Origin: Rhizophagus clarus
Lineage: Eukaryota; Glomeromycota; Glomeromycetes; Glomerales; Glomeraceae
Length of the DNA: 64,000 nucleotides
Assembly (NCBI GenBank): GCA_015698045.1
Contig: BLAL01000215.1
Coordinates: 1,798,001 to 1,862,000 of the forward strand
Reading direction: 5' to 3'
A model generated the notes under the pieces. It searched no databases, was not told the origin of the DNA, and saw only the letters and a program-made list of their open reading frames with translations. Shown here piece after piece: positions 48,566 to 60,469 of this stretch. Each line of letters begins with the position of its first letter. The first letter of the stretch is position 1. A program made the translations under genes and the position numbers.

Positions 48566-50792
48566 CTAATAATATTCGTCCGCTTCAAAGATTTCATGAA
48601 GTTCTTCATCTTTCGTAGCTCTTTCTTTCCTTTTCACTTTTTTTCAGCTTTTTGTTGCTAATATGATACAACATATGATATAAACAAAATTAATTAACGA
48701 TATTTGTGACATAAAAATATTAAAATAATTCAACTTACTATTGTTGAACTTTCGCTAATCTCATCCAAATCTTTAGGTCTAGTTGAATTCATTTTTGCTG
48801 AATTTAACAAGAAATCTGAATATGGCTCTATTAAATTCAGTTCTATTAGCATACGATCCTTGTAAGATTGAATCAAATCATCAACCATGTTGTCATATTC
48901 GCTAATGCTAATTGTTTCATTTATTTTATCTGTCTTGTACATTTTCATTTTATCGAGCGCCCATTCAGGCGCATTCTTGAGAGGTTTATTAGACATAAAG
49001 TAAATATCATCATTATAAATTCGCTCCTGTTGCTTTTTTGCGCATTGAATATATTTTGCTTCAGGGTCTAATACGTCTCGTAATAGCTGTTTTAACTATT
49101 AAAATAAAGATAAACAAATATCGAATAAATATTAAAATAGGTTAGGAGCAGTAATCATTTTAATACCTCGTCTGAACGCCATAACTGATCATATACATGC
49201 AAGAACCGCTTATTATCAGGCAATTTCTGTCTTGAATCGACTTTAGAATCTGATTGCTCAATGGAATGACAATCATTCTGTACAAGCATTGGTAATAATT
49301 CGTCTTTATCGAATTCCTTTATGTTGGCGTCATTTCTTTTGTATAATTTTATTGCTGCCTTTACTCGTCTATTTTTTTTCTGTCAAATATATAAAGATTA
49401 ATTTCAAATGACTAAAAAGAAGTGCATTAAAATAAAATACTGCTTACTTCAGACAATCACGTATTTACGTGCATCCTACAGTCTACTTTATCTAATTGGC
49501 CTGATAGTTGTTTCTGTTATCTATCTCTTTTATGCTTGTGAATTGATCGTAACCAGTTTGACAATTGGGTTACTGATGAATTATAATGTTCACTCATCAA
49601 CCTCTTTAATTCAGGTATCAATTTTTCATATATCTTTGCTGTCTGTTCACTAAAAGTTTTGCCGTAATCCAACCGATATTCTTCAGGTATTTGACCTTTC
49701 AGGAGGTTCTTCATTTCGTCTTAAACAATAAGAGAAAATAATAAAAACTGTATATATACATTAACACAATTTGGCTGCAAATAGTCTTGTGAAATTCTTA
49801 CTCTTGCAGCTGAAGCGGCAACTTCATCAGGCGATTTCTCTCTCAATTTTAATCTTTTATTGGGATGTTTTGGTGAATATTACTGCAGAGAATCGATAGT
49901 CTTTCGAGGTGTGCGAAGTTGCTTGAGCTGTTGAAGTTCTTCTTGGAGAGTTTTATTCTCTTCACATAATTGGTTTGATTCATCACCAAAAATTTCATTA
50001 AACTGCCGTAGTAAGGAATTCTTCTCTTCGACCCTATAAACACGGTCTTGCAAATTACCTATTTTTCGTTTCATTTCTGATACTTTGACCTTTTCCTAAT
50101 TCAATTTGTTCTGTAATCAAAGGGTTTCATTTTTTAAATTTTCTAGCTCTAAATTACCTATTTTAAATTATAAGGATATATATTGAATCGTAATAAACAG
50201 ATGTAATATAATAAATATTAAAATATAACAAAAAATTCAGTTTACCCGTTTTTTTATTACTCAGTCGAACATTTCTTGGTGCTCCTTCTTCATGATGTGA
50301 ATAGTAACTTTTCAGTACATTAATATTAGGATATCTTTTAATAATATCAGAAGTTCATTAAGATTGAGTTTGAGTTTGACTTAATGAGGCTAAAATATCT
50401 TGCAAAATAACGAGTCTAAAGGGAGCTGTAGTATTAGTATTTAGTGATGTTGGTATTGAAGCAATATTTCGTGATGTAGTAATATTTTGTGGTGTAGACA
50501 AAGCGGTGGTATTAGTTGGTGTTGACGCTTGTGGTGTGACAATATTTTGTGATGTAGTATTAGTTAGTGTTGACGCTCGTGATGTGGCAATATTTTGTGG
50601 TATAGTATTAGTTAGTGTTGATGCTCGTGATGTGGCAATATTTCGTGATGTAGATAAAACAGTGGTATTAGTTGGTGTTGGTGTTGAAGCAATATTTTGT
50701 GAAGGAGTTGATGTTATATGTGGCGATAGTATAGACGAACCAGCAATATCTGGTGAAGGAGCATTTGGTTTTGATAGTTTCTTACGAGTCAT
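48566..50792 (-). pseudogene. CACTA accessory protein (repeat-rich N-terminus, coiled coil, basic C-terminus), decayed
   Basis: Read on the minus strand from ATG 50,792: a Ser/Thr/Asn-rich region with repeated NIATSRASTLTNT, stops near 50,356, then KRYPNINVLKSYYSHHEEGA and SNKKTG. Next comes a leucine-rich coiled coil (49,860-50,074, EENKTLQEELQQLKQL), then LLKGQIPEEYRLDYGKTFSE and LTQLSNWLRS-type sequence (49,517-49,714), KKNRRVKAAIKLYKRNDANI (about 49,380), and finally KNAPEWALDKMKMYKTDKIN and ATKDEELHEIFEADEYY, ending at TAG 48,566. Several introns are implied. Position and divergent orientation suggest a TnpA-like end-binding partner of the transposase, but that is inference; I do not recognise a domain. 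Confidence 0.55.
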
Positions 50793-51442
50793 TATTAATT
50801 TAAAATTATTTTTATTTTTTATTATTATTTTTTAAAAAAGAAAAAAGGGCGATTTTTTGTATGGAATGAGGAAATTGGACCACTATTTATATCTATTTCT
50901 TTACTATCAAATTAGACTTTTAACAATTAACGATCATAAACATTTGTATAAAATTAGACTTTCAATAGACGTGATCAAATTAGACTTAAACTTTCGCATT
51001 AAATTAGACTTTTAATTAATTAAACATATATTAAACATATTAAATTAGACTTTCAATCATTAGCCGTTAATGATCAGATTAGACTTAAACTTTCGCATCA
51101 AATTAGACTTTCAATTAATTAAACAGTTAAATCACATTGAGTGTATGGTATGGTATATATTTTATTTTTTAAATTTCAGTTTTCATTTAACTTTTTACGT
51201 CTAATTTTTCGTATTCGAATTTGTCTATTTTATTAATTATACCATCAATATCATTTTAAAACGGAATATAATCACAATATCACTAAAAATTCGACATCAC
51301 TAAAAATTTGATATTAATAAAAAAACCACAATATCACTAAAAATTTGACATCACTAAAAATTTGATATTAATAAAAAATCACTATTAATTAAATATAACA
51401 AAGTATATTATAACTTTATTCAACGTAAACTTTTATCAAAAA

Positions 51443-54400
51443 ATGAAAAAAGGGGGAAGAAAACGCATTGCTGCTAATATCATAGACGAATATAATAATC
51501 CTAGTTCATCGACCTCTGAACAAACATCTACTGAATTTATGATCAGAAAATCAAGAGAGAAGGTTCTGTGCTTTTGCAGCCATTGTAATGGGAAAATGGT
51601 CGATCCACATATGAAGGAGGAACATAAGCAAATGAATGAGCAAATGACTTCTTTGGAACCATTAAATCGCGATAAGACTCCAACATCTCAAGAGTTAGTA
51701 GAACTGATTGATTCGACAATATCGTTAGCAGAACTACAAGATACGACAATGTCTATTGATACACATTCTGATAATGATATGTATGAGGAACAGAAATATA
51801 TATTTCTTCCACGCAAAAAAGGGCAAAACCAGGCACATTTTGTCATATCACTGAAGTTGAGCTAGTCGCTGAAGATTCCTCTTATAATGTGCCAGCTGAA
51901 TATGACATGGATGATATCTATACTAGTGAATCTTTGACACAAAAAGATTCTTCTAATGATGAAGATAATGATTTTTTAGATAATTTTGAGAATTACTCTC
52001 ATCCTATGTTTGACATACCAGATATTTCAGACACATCAGATATTTCAGAATTACCAACAGATGAATTAATTAAAGGGATTTTGATATGGATTATGAAGTT
52101 CAGGTCGAGTCATAACATACCAAATACCGCAATTGAAGAATTAATACAATTTATTAAAATAATATTGAAAGTATGTAAAAATATCAATTACAAATCATTC
52201 TCAAATTCATTATATATGCTAAAAAAAAAGTTAGAATTTTTCGATCGATTTACGCAGTTTGCAGCCTGCCAAAAATGCCACAAATTATACAAAAAGAGGA
52301 GATAATATCAAAAGATAATAATACCATTATAAAATGCAGCTATGCCAAATTTTCAAATTCGGCTACAAAGAGATTAAAACAATGTTGTACTCCTTTAGGA
52401 AAGAAAATTTCTTCAAATAATAGTATATCAATTGTTCCTGAATCAATTTATCCAGTCTTGAGTATACAATAGCAGCTTTCTAGTATGTTCAAGCGGCCAG
52501 AATTTGAAGAATTACTGCGGCATTAGACATATCTTTCAATAATTGATAATGTTCTATCAGATATTTATGACGGCCAAATATGGAAAAATCTTAAAGAATC
52601 GTCTGAACAAGGGTCAAATAACTTTTTCTGACCAGACAAGGCTGATACTCATCTAGGATTAATGATGAATTTGGATTGGTTCCAGCCTTACAAAAGAACG
52701 ATTTACAGTACAGGTGTAATATATGCAGTAATATGCAATCTACCTTGGGATGTTCAATTTAAGCCTGAAAATGTGCTTATACTCAGCATATTACTAAGGC
52801 CTGATGAGGTTAAATTGCATAAAGTTAATTATTATCTTTCGCCAATAATAACGGAATTAGAGTCACTTTGGGAAGGCGTGAATTTTAATCGCACTAATAA
52901 ATGTCCAAACGGCAAAAATATTTGAGCTGCATTAATAATTGCTTCGTGCGATATTCCTGGAGCTTGAAAATTATGCTGGCATATCTCTGCCCTCGCATCA
53001 TGTCATCGATGCAAAAAAGAGGTCAATAATCACAATTTTGGTGGCATGGCAGATATGAGCGACTGGTTTATTATGAAAGATTTAGTAGAGCATCGTCAAA
53101 AGGCTTTGGAATGGTGACGATGCAAATTTAATGTAGAAAGAGAGAGATTCGTCAAGATGAATAGCGTAAGGTGATCTAAATATTAAGACTCTTGTATTTT
53201 GATCTGATTTGGTTTGTTGTTATAGATCTGATACACTGTCTTTTTCTAGGAATCGCAAAATGGATAACAAAACGAATATGGATTGATGAAGATATATTAA
53301 CAGAAAAAGCTCTTCAATCAATTCAAAAGAAAATGAGCGAATTTAAGCTACTATCAGTTTTAAGACGAATTTCTGGTAAAATCCATTGCGGTGAAGGTTT
53401 TTCTAACTTTACCACTGACCAATGGTGCAACTTTTTCCTAATATACGCTACTGTTGTGTTATGGAATCATCTTCTGAATAAAGATCGCAAAATTCTTACA
53501 TATTTCGTAAGAGTTTGTACGATTTTGGTTAGACGAATTGTGAAGATTAATGATATGAAAGAAGCTCATGAACTTTTAGTAAAGATAATTAAATTGATCG
53601 AAAAGCATTATGGCGAAGGAAAAATAATGCCAAACCTCCACCTATCATTACATCTATATAAGTGCTCTTATGATTACAAACCTCTGTATTCATTCTGGTG
53701 CTTTAGCTTTGAACGAATGAATGGCATATTAGGTAATTCAAATTTAAATTCATTTGCTGTGTTAATTTTTCGAATTATATTATTCCATTAAGCAAAGATT
53801 AATAATAAAATATTTATTAGGATCGTTGCCTAATAGTCACTGCCAAATTGAATCTGAACTAATATGTCAATTGATGACCAAAACACAAATAAATGATATT
53901 ATCAGCTCAAGTTTAGAAGTAATTGGCATCAAATTACTTAATAAACAACCTTCTATCAGTTCTCTTTCTGAATTTCCTACAAATGAAATGTATCAATTTT
54001 TGATAAATTCCAGAAATATATTGGAATCACCAGTTACTGGTTGCGAGGAATTTCTGGGTATATTTTTAGCACTGTGATCTGAAGATATTCGTCTTGATAA
54101 ACAAATCTACGATTTACTTATTGAATATTATAAGGATACATACATAGATTCTATACTTAGAAAACTATTCACAGAAAATTTACCCAATTTGACGATCGTT
54201 ATCAACAAAGCGAATCGATATGAAAGATGTCAAATTGGTGCAAAAATTTTTGGATTTGCTGCTGCAACACGACATATTAAGAGCTCATTTGTCTTAGCTA
54301 AATTTATTAATCGTGATGGGAATAGCATTGATATTTACCCAAGTCAAATCCAATTTTTTTTAAACATAGCGTTCATTTATTCTTCTATAATTTGACACAC

Positions 54401-54644
54401 AAATTGGCTTACATCAAATGGTACAAACTGGCAAATTTGACATCCCGATTCTATTTCAGTATTGACGATGATGTTGAAACTTGCAACGTCGAATAGTTTC
54501 TATTTGAGCAGTAGAGACAATATAATCCCAATACACAATATTTTAGGTCAGTTTATACTTGTAAAATACAAAAAATCAGATCAATCTAATGCCAGAGAAT
54601 ATTTAGCCGTTATTCCTATAAATAAAAAGTTCTATTTGCATTGA
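51443..54644 (+). pseudogene. CACTA transposase, decayed
   Basis: Starting at ATG 51,443: a basic N-terminus, a Cys/His motif (CFCSHCNGKMVDPHMKEEH), an acidic linker, then the region typical of CACTA (Tnp-21-like) proteins: LDWFQPYKRTIYSTGVIYAV, CNLPWDVQFKPENVLILSIL and ELESLWEGVNFN (52,662-52,910). Further on come DLIHCLFLGIAKWITKRIW and a C-terminal region with LPNLHLSLHLYKCSYDYKPL-like and FWCFSFERMNGILG motifs (about 53,630-53,732). A GT-AG intron from about 53,733 to 53,820 restores GILG-SLPNSHCQIESELIC. Many in-frame TGA/TAG/TAA codons sit where W, Q or R is plausible, and there are frame breaks. Spacing to the opposite-strand gene is about 650 bp, a likely shared promoter region. Confidence 0.75.
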
Positions 54645-55037
54645 TTTAATATAACATTTATACTAGTCCGAATTGTTTAAACATTTTTTAACAAATATTG
54701 TATCATTGTTTTTTATTATACTTAATAATATTAATATAGTAAATATATTATAACCATTATTTAATATAGAAAAGTAAATACAATTCGGCCATTATTCATG
54801 TGAGGCTGAACATAGTTTAATTTTTATTATATGCAATTTGGCCATCATTCGGCAGGATTGAATCAGAGTCGAATATAGATTGAATTGCATATCATTACTA
54901 ATTTAGGTCAATTTTTTTAAAAATTGGCCGAATCTAGGCCAGATTTTTTGGAGGCTGAATATTTTTTTTTCGACTAGTGAAGTTAATTGTTCCAAAAGGG
55001 CCTTCAGTCCTGCAATCAATTTATTTACATCTGGCCT

Positions 55038-55221
55038 ATAGATGCCATCCAAATCCAAAATAATTTGGGATTATGACAGCCCAAATGTATAAATCCAAAT
55101 TAATTTACAAATTACATATATAAATTTTGCAATTTGTACATTTGGAATTTGGGAATTATGACTGTCAAAATGTACAAATTAATTTGGGATTTACTTAAAA
55201 TAATTTGGGTGGCATCTATAA
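55038..55221. mobile_element. 184-bp MITE, ATAGATGCC family
   Basis: The ends ATAGATGCCATCC and GGGTGGCATCTAT are inverted. The flanks TCTGGCCT (55,030-55,037) and TCTGACCT (55,222-55,229) match 7 of 8. This is the uninterrupted relative of 15,727-17,890. Confidence 0.82.
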
Positions 55222-55229
55222 TCTGACCT

Positions 55230-56690
55230 ATTGGACTAATTCATCTTAGAGCAAGAGTTCTTTTTGGAAGAGGAACCAGAATTTGGGATATTGTTATTAT
55301 TCTTAATCTGATTATAGAATTTATGATTACCTAATAATTTATTAGAGTTAGTATTCATTCGAGAAGTAGCTTTAAATGAGCCTAATAAGTTCTTTACATT
55401 GCCAAATCTAGCAGAATGACATTTTTGAGAATCAAATCTTGGAGTGGAATAATGACATCATGAAAGACTAACATCCTTCCAAAATTGTGGGTCACTTATA
55501 CATTTTGAAACTTGATCCTATATTGTAAAATAGCTGATCAACTTTTTAGCTCCTGAGGCTTCTTTGATAATTTTAAAGGATTTCATTCTATTAGTTACTA
55601 TAAAAGAGCTAGGGATACAGTTGGGAAAGAAGGAGGATTTAGTTATATTATCTGGAATGTTGTTAATAACTGCCTGGAATTTTTTATACTGTTTTTTTTT
55701 TGCAAGATTTCACAAAGCTGAAAACTATCTGATCCGGATACCTCCTAGTCCAACAGTCCATTTGCCTCCATTGTAAGCTTTAAGGCACTCATAATTTGGT
55801 ATCAATCTCACTCTAGCTGAAAGGTATTTCTTGTGCACCCTAGTGCTGATCGATACAATCTTTTCCCAGAAACTAAGATTTTCAAGGAGAGTATAACTGT
55901 TCCATTTGACCAATATATCATATATTGTCATGTCCAATAACTGTGCTTATTCTTTATGCTGAGGATGATAACCAGTAAAGACAAAATTAGAATTACTGAA
56001 GTTATCTGTTAAGTGATTTTGTTTCCTCTTTTTGTCTTTATCTTTTGTAGAGTCCTCTGAAGGTTTAACTATAGTCTCACTATTCTTCAAAGCAATCTTA
56101 AGAGGAGGAAATTCACTGTTATTGAAAGTAATCACTTGTGATCCAGAGGGTGTATTCTCAAGTAAGAGTTTGTCAGGAGTATTAAAAGGGTTGTTGTCTA
56201 GTTGTTGCTGTTGTTGTTATTGAAGCTTCTTCAGCTTCTTCCTAGCAGATTTTTTCTGAGATCTGAAAAGCGGTGTAATAGGTGGTATGATTGGAGTGAG
56301 ATGACGTGAGGTACTAGGTATCTTAATTTTTGTATTACCCTTAGAATCATCGAGAATTATTGATTTTGATTGGTGTTGTTAATCTTGCAAAATTTTCTTA
56401 TCTGGGATAAGCTGATTTTGTTGTTATTACACAGCTAGCTTAGCCCTTTCTGCTGTACATATGTCGTGATCATGGTAAGCAGATCTTTTGATAAAATACC
56501 CTATTATTATTGCAAGAAAGGTAGATAGAAGAAGAGTCTTAAGAGCAGGAGTGGCCTGCAAACCTCCTGAAAGCCTTGATATGTATCTTAGGTTCTCTAC
56601 CAGTATCATAACATCTCTATTTCTGTTGATATAAGACTTTAGTGCTTTCTCGTCAATATCTATTTGTTGAAAAAAGTCAAAGTTATCCAC
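55230..56690 (-). pseudogene. ORF1-like gene of the retro-insertion
   Basis: One long minus-strand frame from ATG 56,690 to about 55,240 holds roughly 480 codons interrupted by about ten stops, with no evident frame shift. Segments: DIDEKALKSYINRNRDVMIL, a hydrophobic stretch LLLSTFLAIIIGYFI, a glutamine-rich tract, SGSQVITFNNSEFPPLKIAL, NFVFTGYHPQHKE, KWNSYTLLENLSFWEKIVSI, IPNYECLKAYNGGKWTVGLG and QAVINNIPDNITKSSFFPNC. The stops inspected are explicable as CAA/CAG to TAA/TAG or TGG to TGA/TAG, including a TAA TAA pair within a Q run. No RT or endonuclease is seen. It could be a LINE ORF1-type protein or a retrotransposed copy of a host gene. Confidence 0.55.
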
Positions 56691-56772
56691 TATGATATCC
56701 TGAACGGCATTTTTAATAAATTTAAAAATATCATCTTTATATCTTCAAAAGAATAACTTTGTATTTTCAAAT

Positions 56773-57634
56773 TAGTGTTTGGACTCGAGTAAATTACAAC
56801 ATACTCGAGTATTCATTTAAATTTGAAAGATGTATTCAAATCATAATCGAGTAAGTTATTCAAATATTATCTGAATAATTAATCGGTTATTATTCAAATA
56901 ATGTTAATAAAATTATTCGAATAATTATTAATTTTATTCGAATAAAAATTATTATTTTATTTGAATAATGTTAAATTATTCGAATAGTTTACTTTTTATT
57001 CGAATAATATCACATAATTTTGAATTTTGCGTTAAATAATATCAAAAGTTTTTATCTTTTAACTGAAGGCTGAGCCTATTATAATTTAGAATAACAGGCG
57101 TTGGCAGTTTTTGCAGCGGGAGCTTCAAATACATATAGTGTAACATTTATGTAATTAATTTTGCTGTATTTTACCTTTGTAACAAGAAATAAATAATAAA
57201 TAAATAAATATCTGAAAGTTTACAATTATTTAATTAGCTATTTGGTTTATATAATTTAAATTTAAATTATTCATGTAAAATATAATATATTATTATTAAG
57301 ATATTACTTACATTTTGCATATTTATTGAATTTTTCAAAAATAAATTATATTACAAAAATTATGAACATATTAAAGTGGAGGAAAATGCTACCCATCACA
57401 TTGATATTTCTCTTTAAAAAAAGCATTCGCTCAACTAACTTAGGATCAAGATTTATTCTCTTATTAGTGATATTATTACAGATATTATTCGAATATTATT
57501 TGGATAATTCGAATAAATAATATTCGAATTTATTCATGCATGTTTTCACGAATATTTGAATAGTGATAATGCTTATTCGAATACTCGAGTATACTTGAGT
57601 TATTCGAATAACTCTTATATGATTCCAAACACTA
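56773..57634. mobile_element. 862-bp hAT-type MITE
   Basis: The ends TAGTGTTTGGACTC and GATTCCAAACACTA are inverted with one mismatch. A perfect 8-bp duplication TTTCAAAT lies at 56,765-56,772 and 57,635-57,642. Subterminal ACTCGAGTA motifs and many ATTATTCGAATAAT palindromes fill the ends. No protein gene is seen. Confidence 0.88.
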
Positions 57635-59952
57635 TTTCAAATATAGTTTTTTGGGGGTGTAGAATCCATTTTTGATGTTTAAAGTGCAGGTTTTTTAACA
57701 GTAAAAAAAGTTTCTAAACAAAATAAAATAATTTTTCTTTTTGTCAAAAATTGATCAATAGATTGACAGGAGAGAGTTTTAACAAATCCCAGATCACAAT
57801 GAAGTTACAGATATTATAAAAGAATATATTCATTCCAATATGGAATTTAACGCACCAGAAATATTTTAAAATCAAAGAACTGAGATTATCTGGTTATAAA
57901 ATAATCACCAAAGGATAAGTATATTACTGGTGGACATGTGAAGCCACATTAAAATATAAACAGAATGATAATGAAATAAATTCTGCTAAACTACTCATTC
58001 AAGAAAAAGGTTATTCAATTATTTTTCAAACAAAAGAACCAGTAGAATCATTTGGTTTTGTCACGTCATTTCTTTTTCAACTCTCACATTATGCTTTGAA
58101 AACTATTGTTACAGATGCAACCTATAATACAAATGGTGCAAAACATGAGCTTTATGAAATAATGGAAGTAATTAATGGAACATCATTTCCACTGTCATAT
58201 CTTCTAATATCAACTGGTAAAAATCAACCAATAACAAAAATTTTAATGGGTGGTTTTCAGCACTTAAGGAATGTAGTATTAATAATGTAAAAATATTTCT
58301 TATAGATAAAGATATAGTCCAAATTAATGCTGCTATATCAGTCTGACCAAAAGTACATATTCAATTATGTTTATGGCATGTAAAGCGAGCTGTTGAACAA
58401 TATTTATCATCAAAAAAAAATAGTACAAATACGATACAATGCTCAAGAAGCACACAATTAGTACTCTGTTATTAATCCTTATTAGCAACCAACAATATTA
58501 TGTAATATTAGTTTTTCAAATAACAACTCTCACATTAAACAAAAAAAATCTAAAGTTCTTACACAAATTCTCTGTATAAAATCACAAAGGGATGAGATAA
58601 TTCAAAAAATGGAGCAATACTTTCATCATCATATACTAATTCCAAATGCTAATAAGGATTTTATAATAAATCCATTAGAAGTCTGGACTCATTGTGTAGG
58701 AGAAATGTTTCAATATTGCTATCAAAATAATTTGCAAACGGAGTGGATTTACCTATGGGAAAACTGGTACAATTGGTCACAATTTTGTCTCTGGTCATGT
58801 TGTTCATTTTCTGAGATTATTGTCCATAAGACAACAATGCTAATTGAATCACATTGGAGAATATTAAAGCATGATCATCTATATAAATTTGCTCATCCAA
58901 GGATTGATTTACTTTGTTTTATAATTATTAATAAAGTGGTTCCTCAGCAATTTGAATGTTATTATCTTTTATGTAATGGGCATGAGCAACCCTCTTAGCA
59001 AAAAGACTTTAAATCTGAGTGGAAATTATTGACATCTAAAACAGCTCAAAATAGAGATAAATATTTAACAGATCAAAATAAATGGATATGTTCTTGTCCA
59101 TACTTTTTAACTAGTCATTTTTTTTTATGTAAACATTTAGTTGTTCCAATGGGCAAAATGGAAAATATATTTTTTAAAAAGGTTAGTTTGTTCAAATGGA
59201 ATTTTATTTGTTTTTTTTTATCTAATAATTATATTTATTTTACATTTTAATAGGTTCAAAGAAATGGAACTTATCCTTTAATATCTCAGTCTAATGTAAC
59301 GATCTGGCAAGATCTTGGAAATCAACGTATAAGTATAGTGAATGAATCTAATATATTTAATATTGATGGTTCTACTTTGACAATGGAAAATTCAGATAAT
59401 GAGGATAATGATGATATGGAATTTTGTGAAAATAAGATAATCAAATTCAAAAACTTATTAAAAGAGGTATTATAATTTTAATTCTAAAGTGATAAAAATT
59501 TAAAATAATATTTTTTTTTATATAGACACTAGACCTTTTAGACGAATCTATTAATTTACCTCAAAGAAAAAAATGGCTAGAAAATATCTCTTCTAATTTT
59601 ATTCCTCTTGAACAAATGGTTCAGCAAATAAAAGAGCATAAACGCCAATTAACAATGCCGAGGACATGGAAAGATAAAACTAAGAACACATTTTATTGGT
59701 AATAATAATTCTATAATATCATAATTATTGTATCAATAAAGTAAATGTTGTTATTTGTTCATAAAAAAAATGTTTTTTGTCAAACTTTTTCATTAAAAAA
59801 TTAAAATTTTTCGTTACAAAGTTAAGATTAAAGAGTTATCAATATTGAATTAAAAAAAAAGATGTTCGTTACTATTTTTAGAAATTATTGATCAATGATC
59901 ACATGTCCGGTGACAAATTTAGTGGGTGATGCTAGGTGAGTTTATCATTACA

Positions 59953-60431
59953 TAATAACTTGCATATTTAGCATTTCTGAAATCTGTACCAGGTTAACTT
60001 ATATGGGTAGAATCTGCACTGTTTATCACCGGCGTGACACCACCCCTGAACGCGTAAACATTTAGAAGTATCTAAGAAACGTTTTTGACTACTTAAAATC
60101 TTATTTGTCGCAAACCCATTTGTCACCGGGTGGTCATGCGATCATCAAAACATGGTTATGACCACCTAACCTGGCAGATTTGTGCATATTTGATCAGGTC
60201 AAGAAAGTGCCGCGAGGAGGGCCAAGTCCGCGTCCGATACTTTTGCCATTGAATTAGGGGTTGTGAAACAGAAGTCACATTTTTTTCATCTTTGTAAATC
60301 CATCCGCGCATAAGTATTGTGCCATCATAGCAATGATCATTTTAATCGAATTTTACTTATCTTATTGTCTCATACCAGGTAATTTTATACGACTTCCATT
60401 ATTATGTAATGTGATTACTTTGTATACATTC
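59953..60431. other. Intergenic, locally GC-richer
   Basis: The stretch 60,000-60,260 is less AT-rich than its surroundings (for example CACCGGCGTGACACCACCCC) and may hold upstream promoter elements of the RPC9 gene. No gene is seen. Confidence 0.4.
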
Positions 60432-60439
60432 TATAAAAG
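60432..60439 (+). promoter_or_regulatory. TATA box of the RPC9/RPC17 gene
   Basis: TATAAAAG lies 38 bp upstream of ATG 60,470. With a start site about 30 bp downstream, the 5' leader would be only about 10 nt. Confidence 0.6.
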
Positions 60440-60469
60440 CCGGCACTTATTTCTGAAAACGGTGATAAA

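Larger units (their letters stand above)
48067..54979. mobile_element. CACTA (EnSpm/CMC) transposon, 6.9 kb
   Basis: The ends CACTAGTCAAAAAA and TTTTTTCGACTAGTG are inverted. The 3-bp duplication AAG lies at 48,064-48,066 and 54,980-54,982. Subterminal sequence matches the relic at 6768-14,278. Two divergent gene sets lie inside: a minus-strand coiled-coil protein and a plus-strand transposase. Confidence 0.88.
47756..57789 (-). mobile_element. Poly(A)-tailed retro-insertion inside the MULE
   Basis: CAGATCACAA is duplicated at 47,746-47,755 and 57,790-57,799. The left end is a T run (about 47,756-47,770). On the minus strand this is a poly(A) tail preceded by AATAAAGC about 20 nt upstream, so the insertion is a minus-strand retrotransposed sequence. 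It carries an ORF1-like frame but no reverse transcriptase, and is itself interrupted by a CACTA element, a small MITE and a hAT-type MITE. Without those it is about 2.1 kb. Confidence 0.8.
47122..59702 (+). pseudogene. MULE transposase, split by a 10 kb insertion
   Basis: The 5' part (47,122-47,755) starts MSNLKVCSGCYQNK with a Cys-pair motif and contains DGYRYVYHSKHAQKNTILIH and FFKLDHKLHT. The 3' part (57,800-59,702) has the DDE-type core: KTIVTDATYNTNGAKHELYE (first D), GTSFPLSYLLISTGKNQ, FLIDKD (second D) and PKVHIQLCLWHVKRAVEQYL, then a SWIM zinc finger CSCPYFLTSHFFLCKH at about 59,090. Two small introns are plausible near 59,181-59,251 and 59,467-59,525. Stops such as TGA in SV*PKVH (W expected) and frame losses make it dead even without the insertion. 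MULE transposases excise and reinsert DNA as a DDE recombinase. Confidence 0.85.
46943..59940 (+). mobile_element. Mutator-like element (MULE) split by nested insertions
   Basis: The inverted ends share CTAG(T/C)ATCACCCACTAA. TTTATCATTACA is duplicated at 46,931-46,942 and 59,941-59,952; MULEs duplicate 9-11 bp, so part of the 12-bp match may be chance. The transposase gene begins at 47,122, is interrupted at 47,756, and resumes at 57,790. Without nested DNA the element is about 3 kb. Confidence 0.82.
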
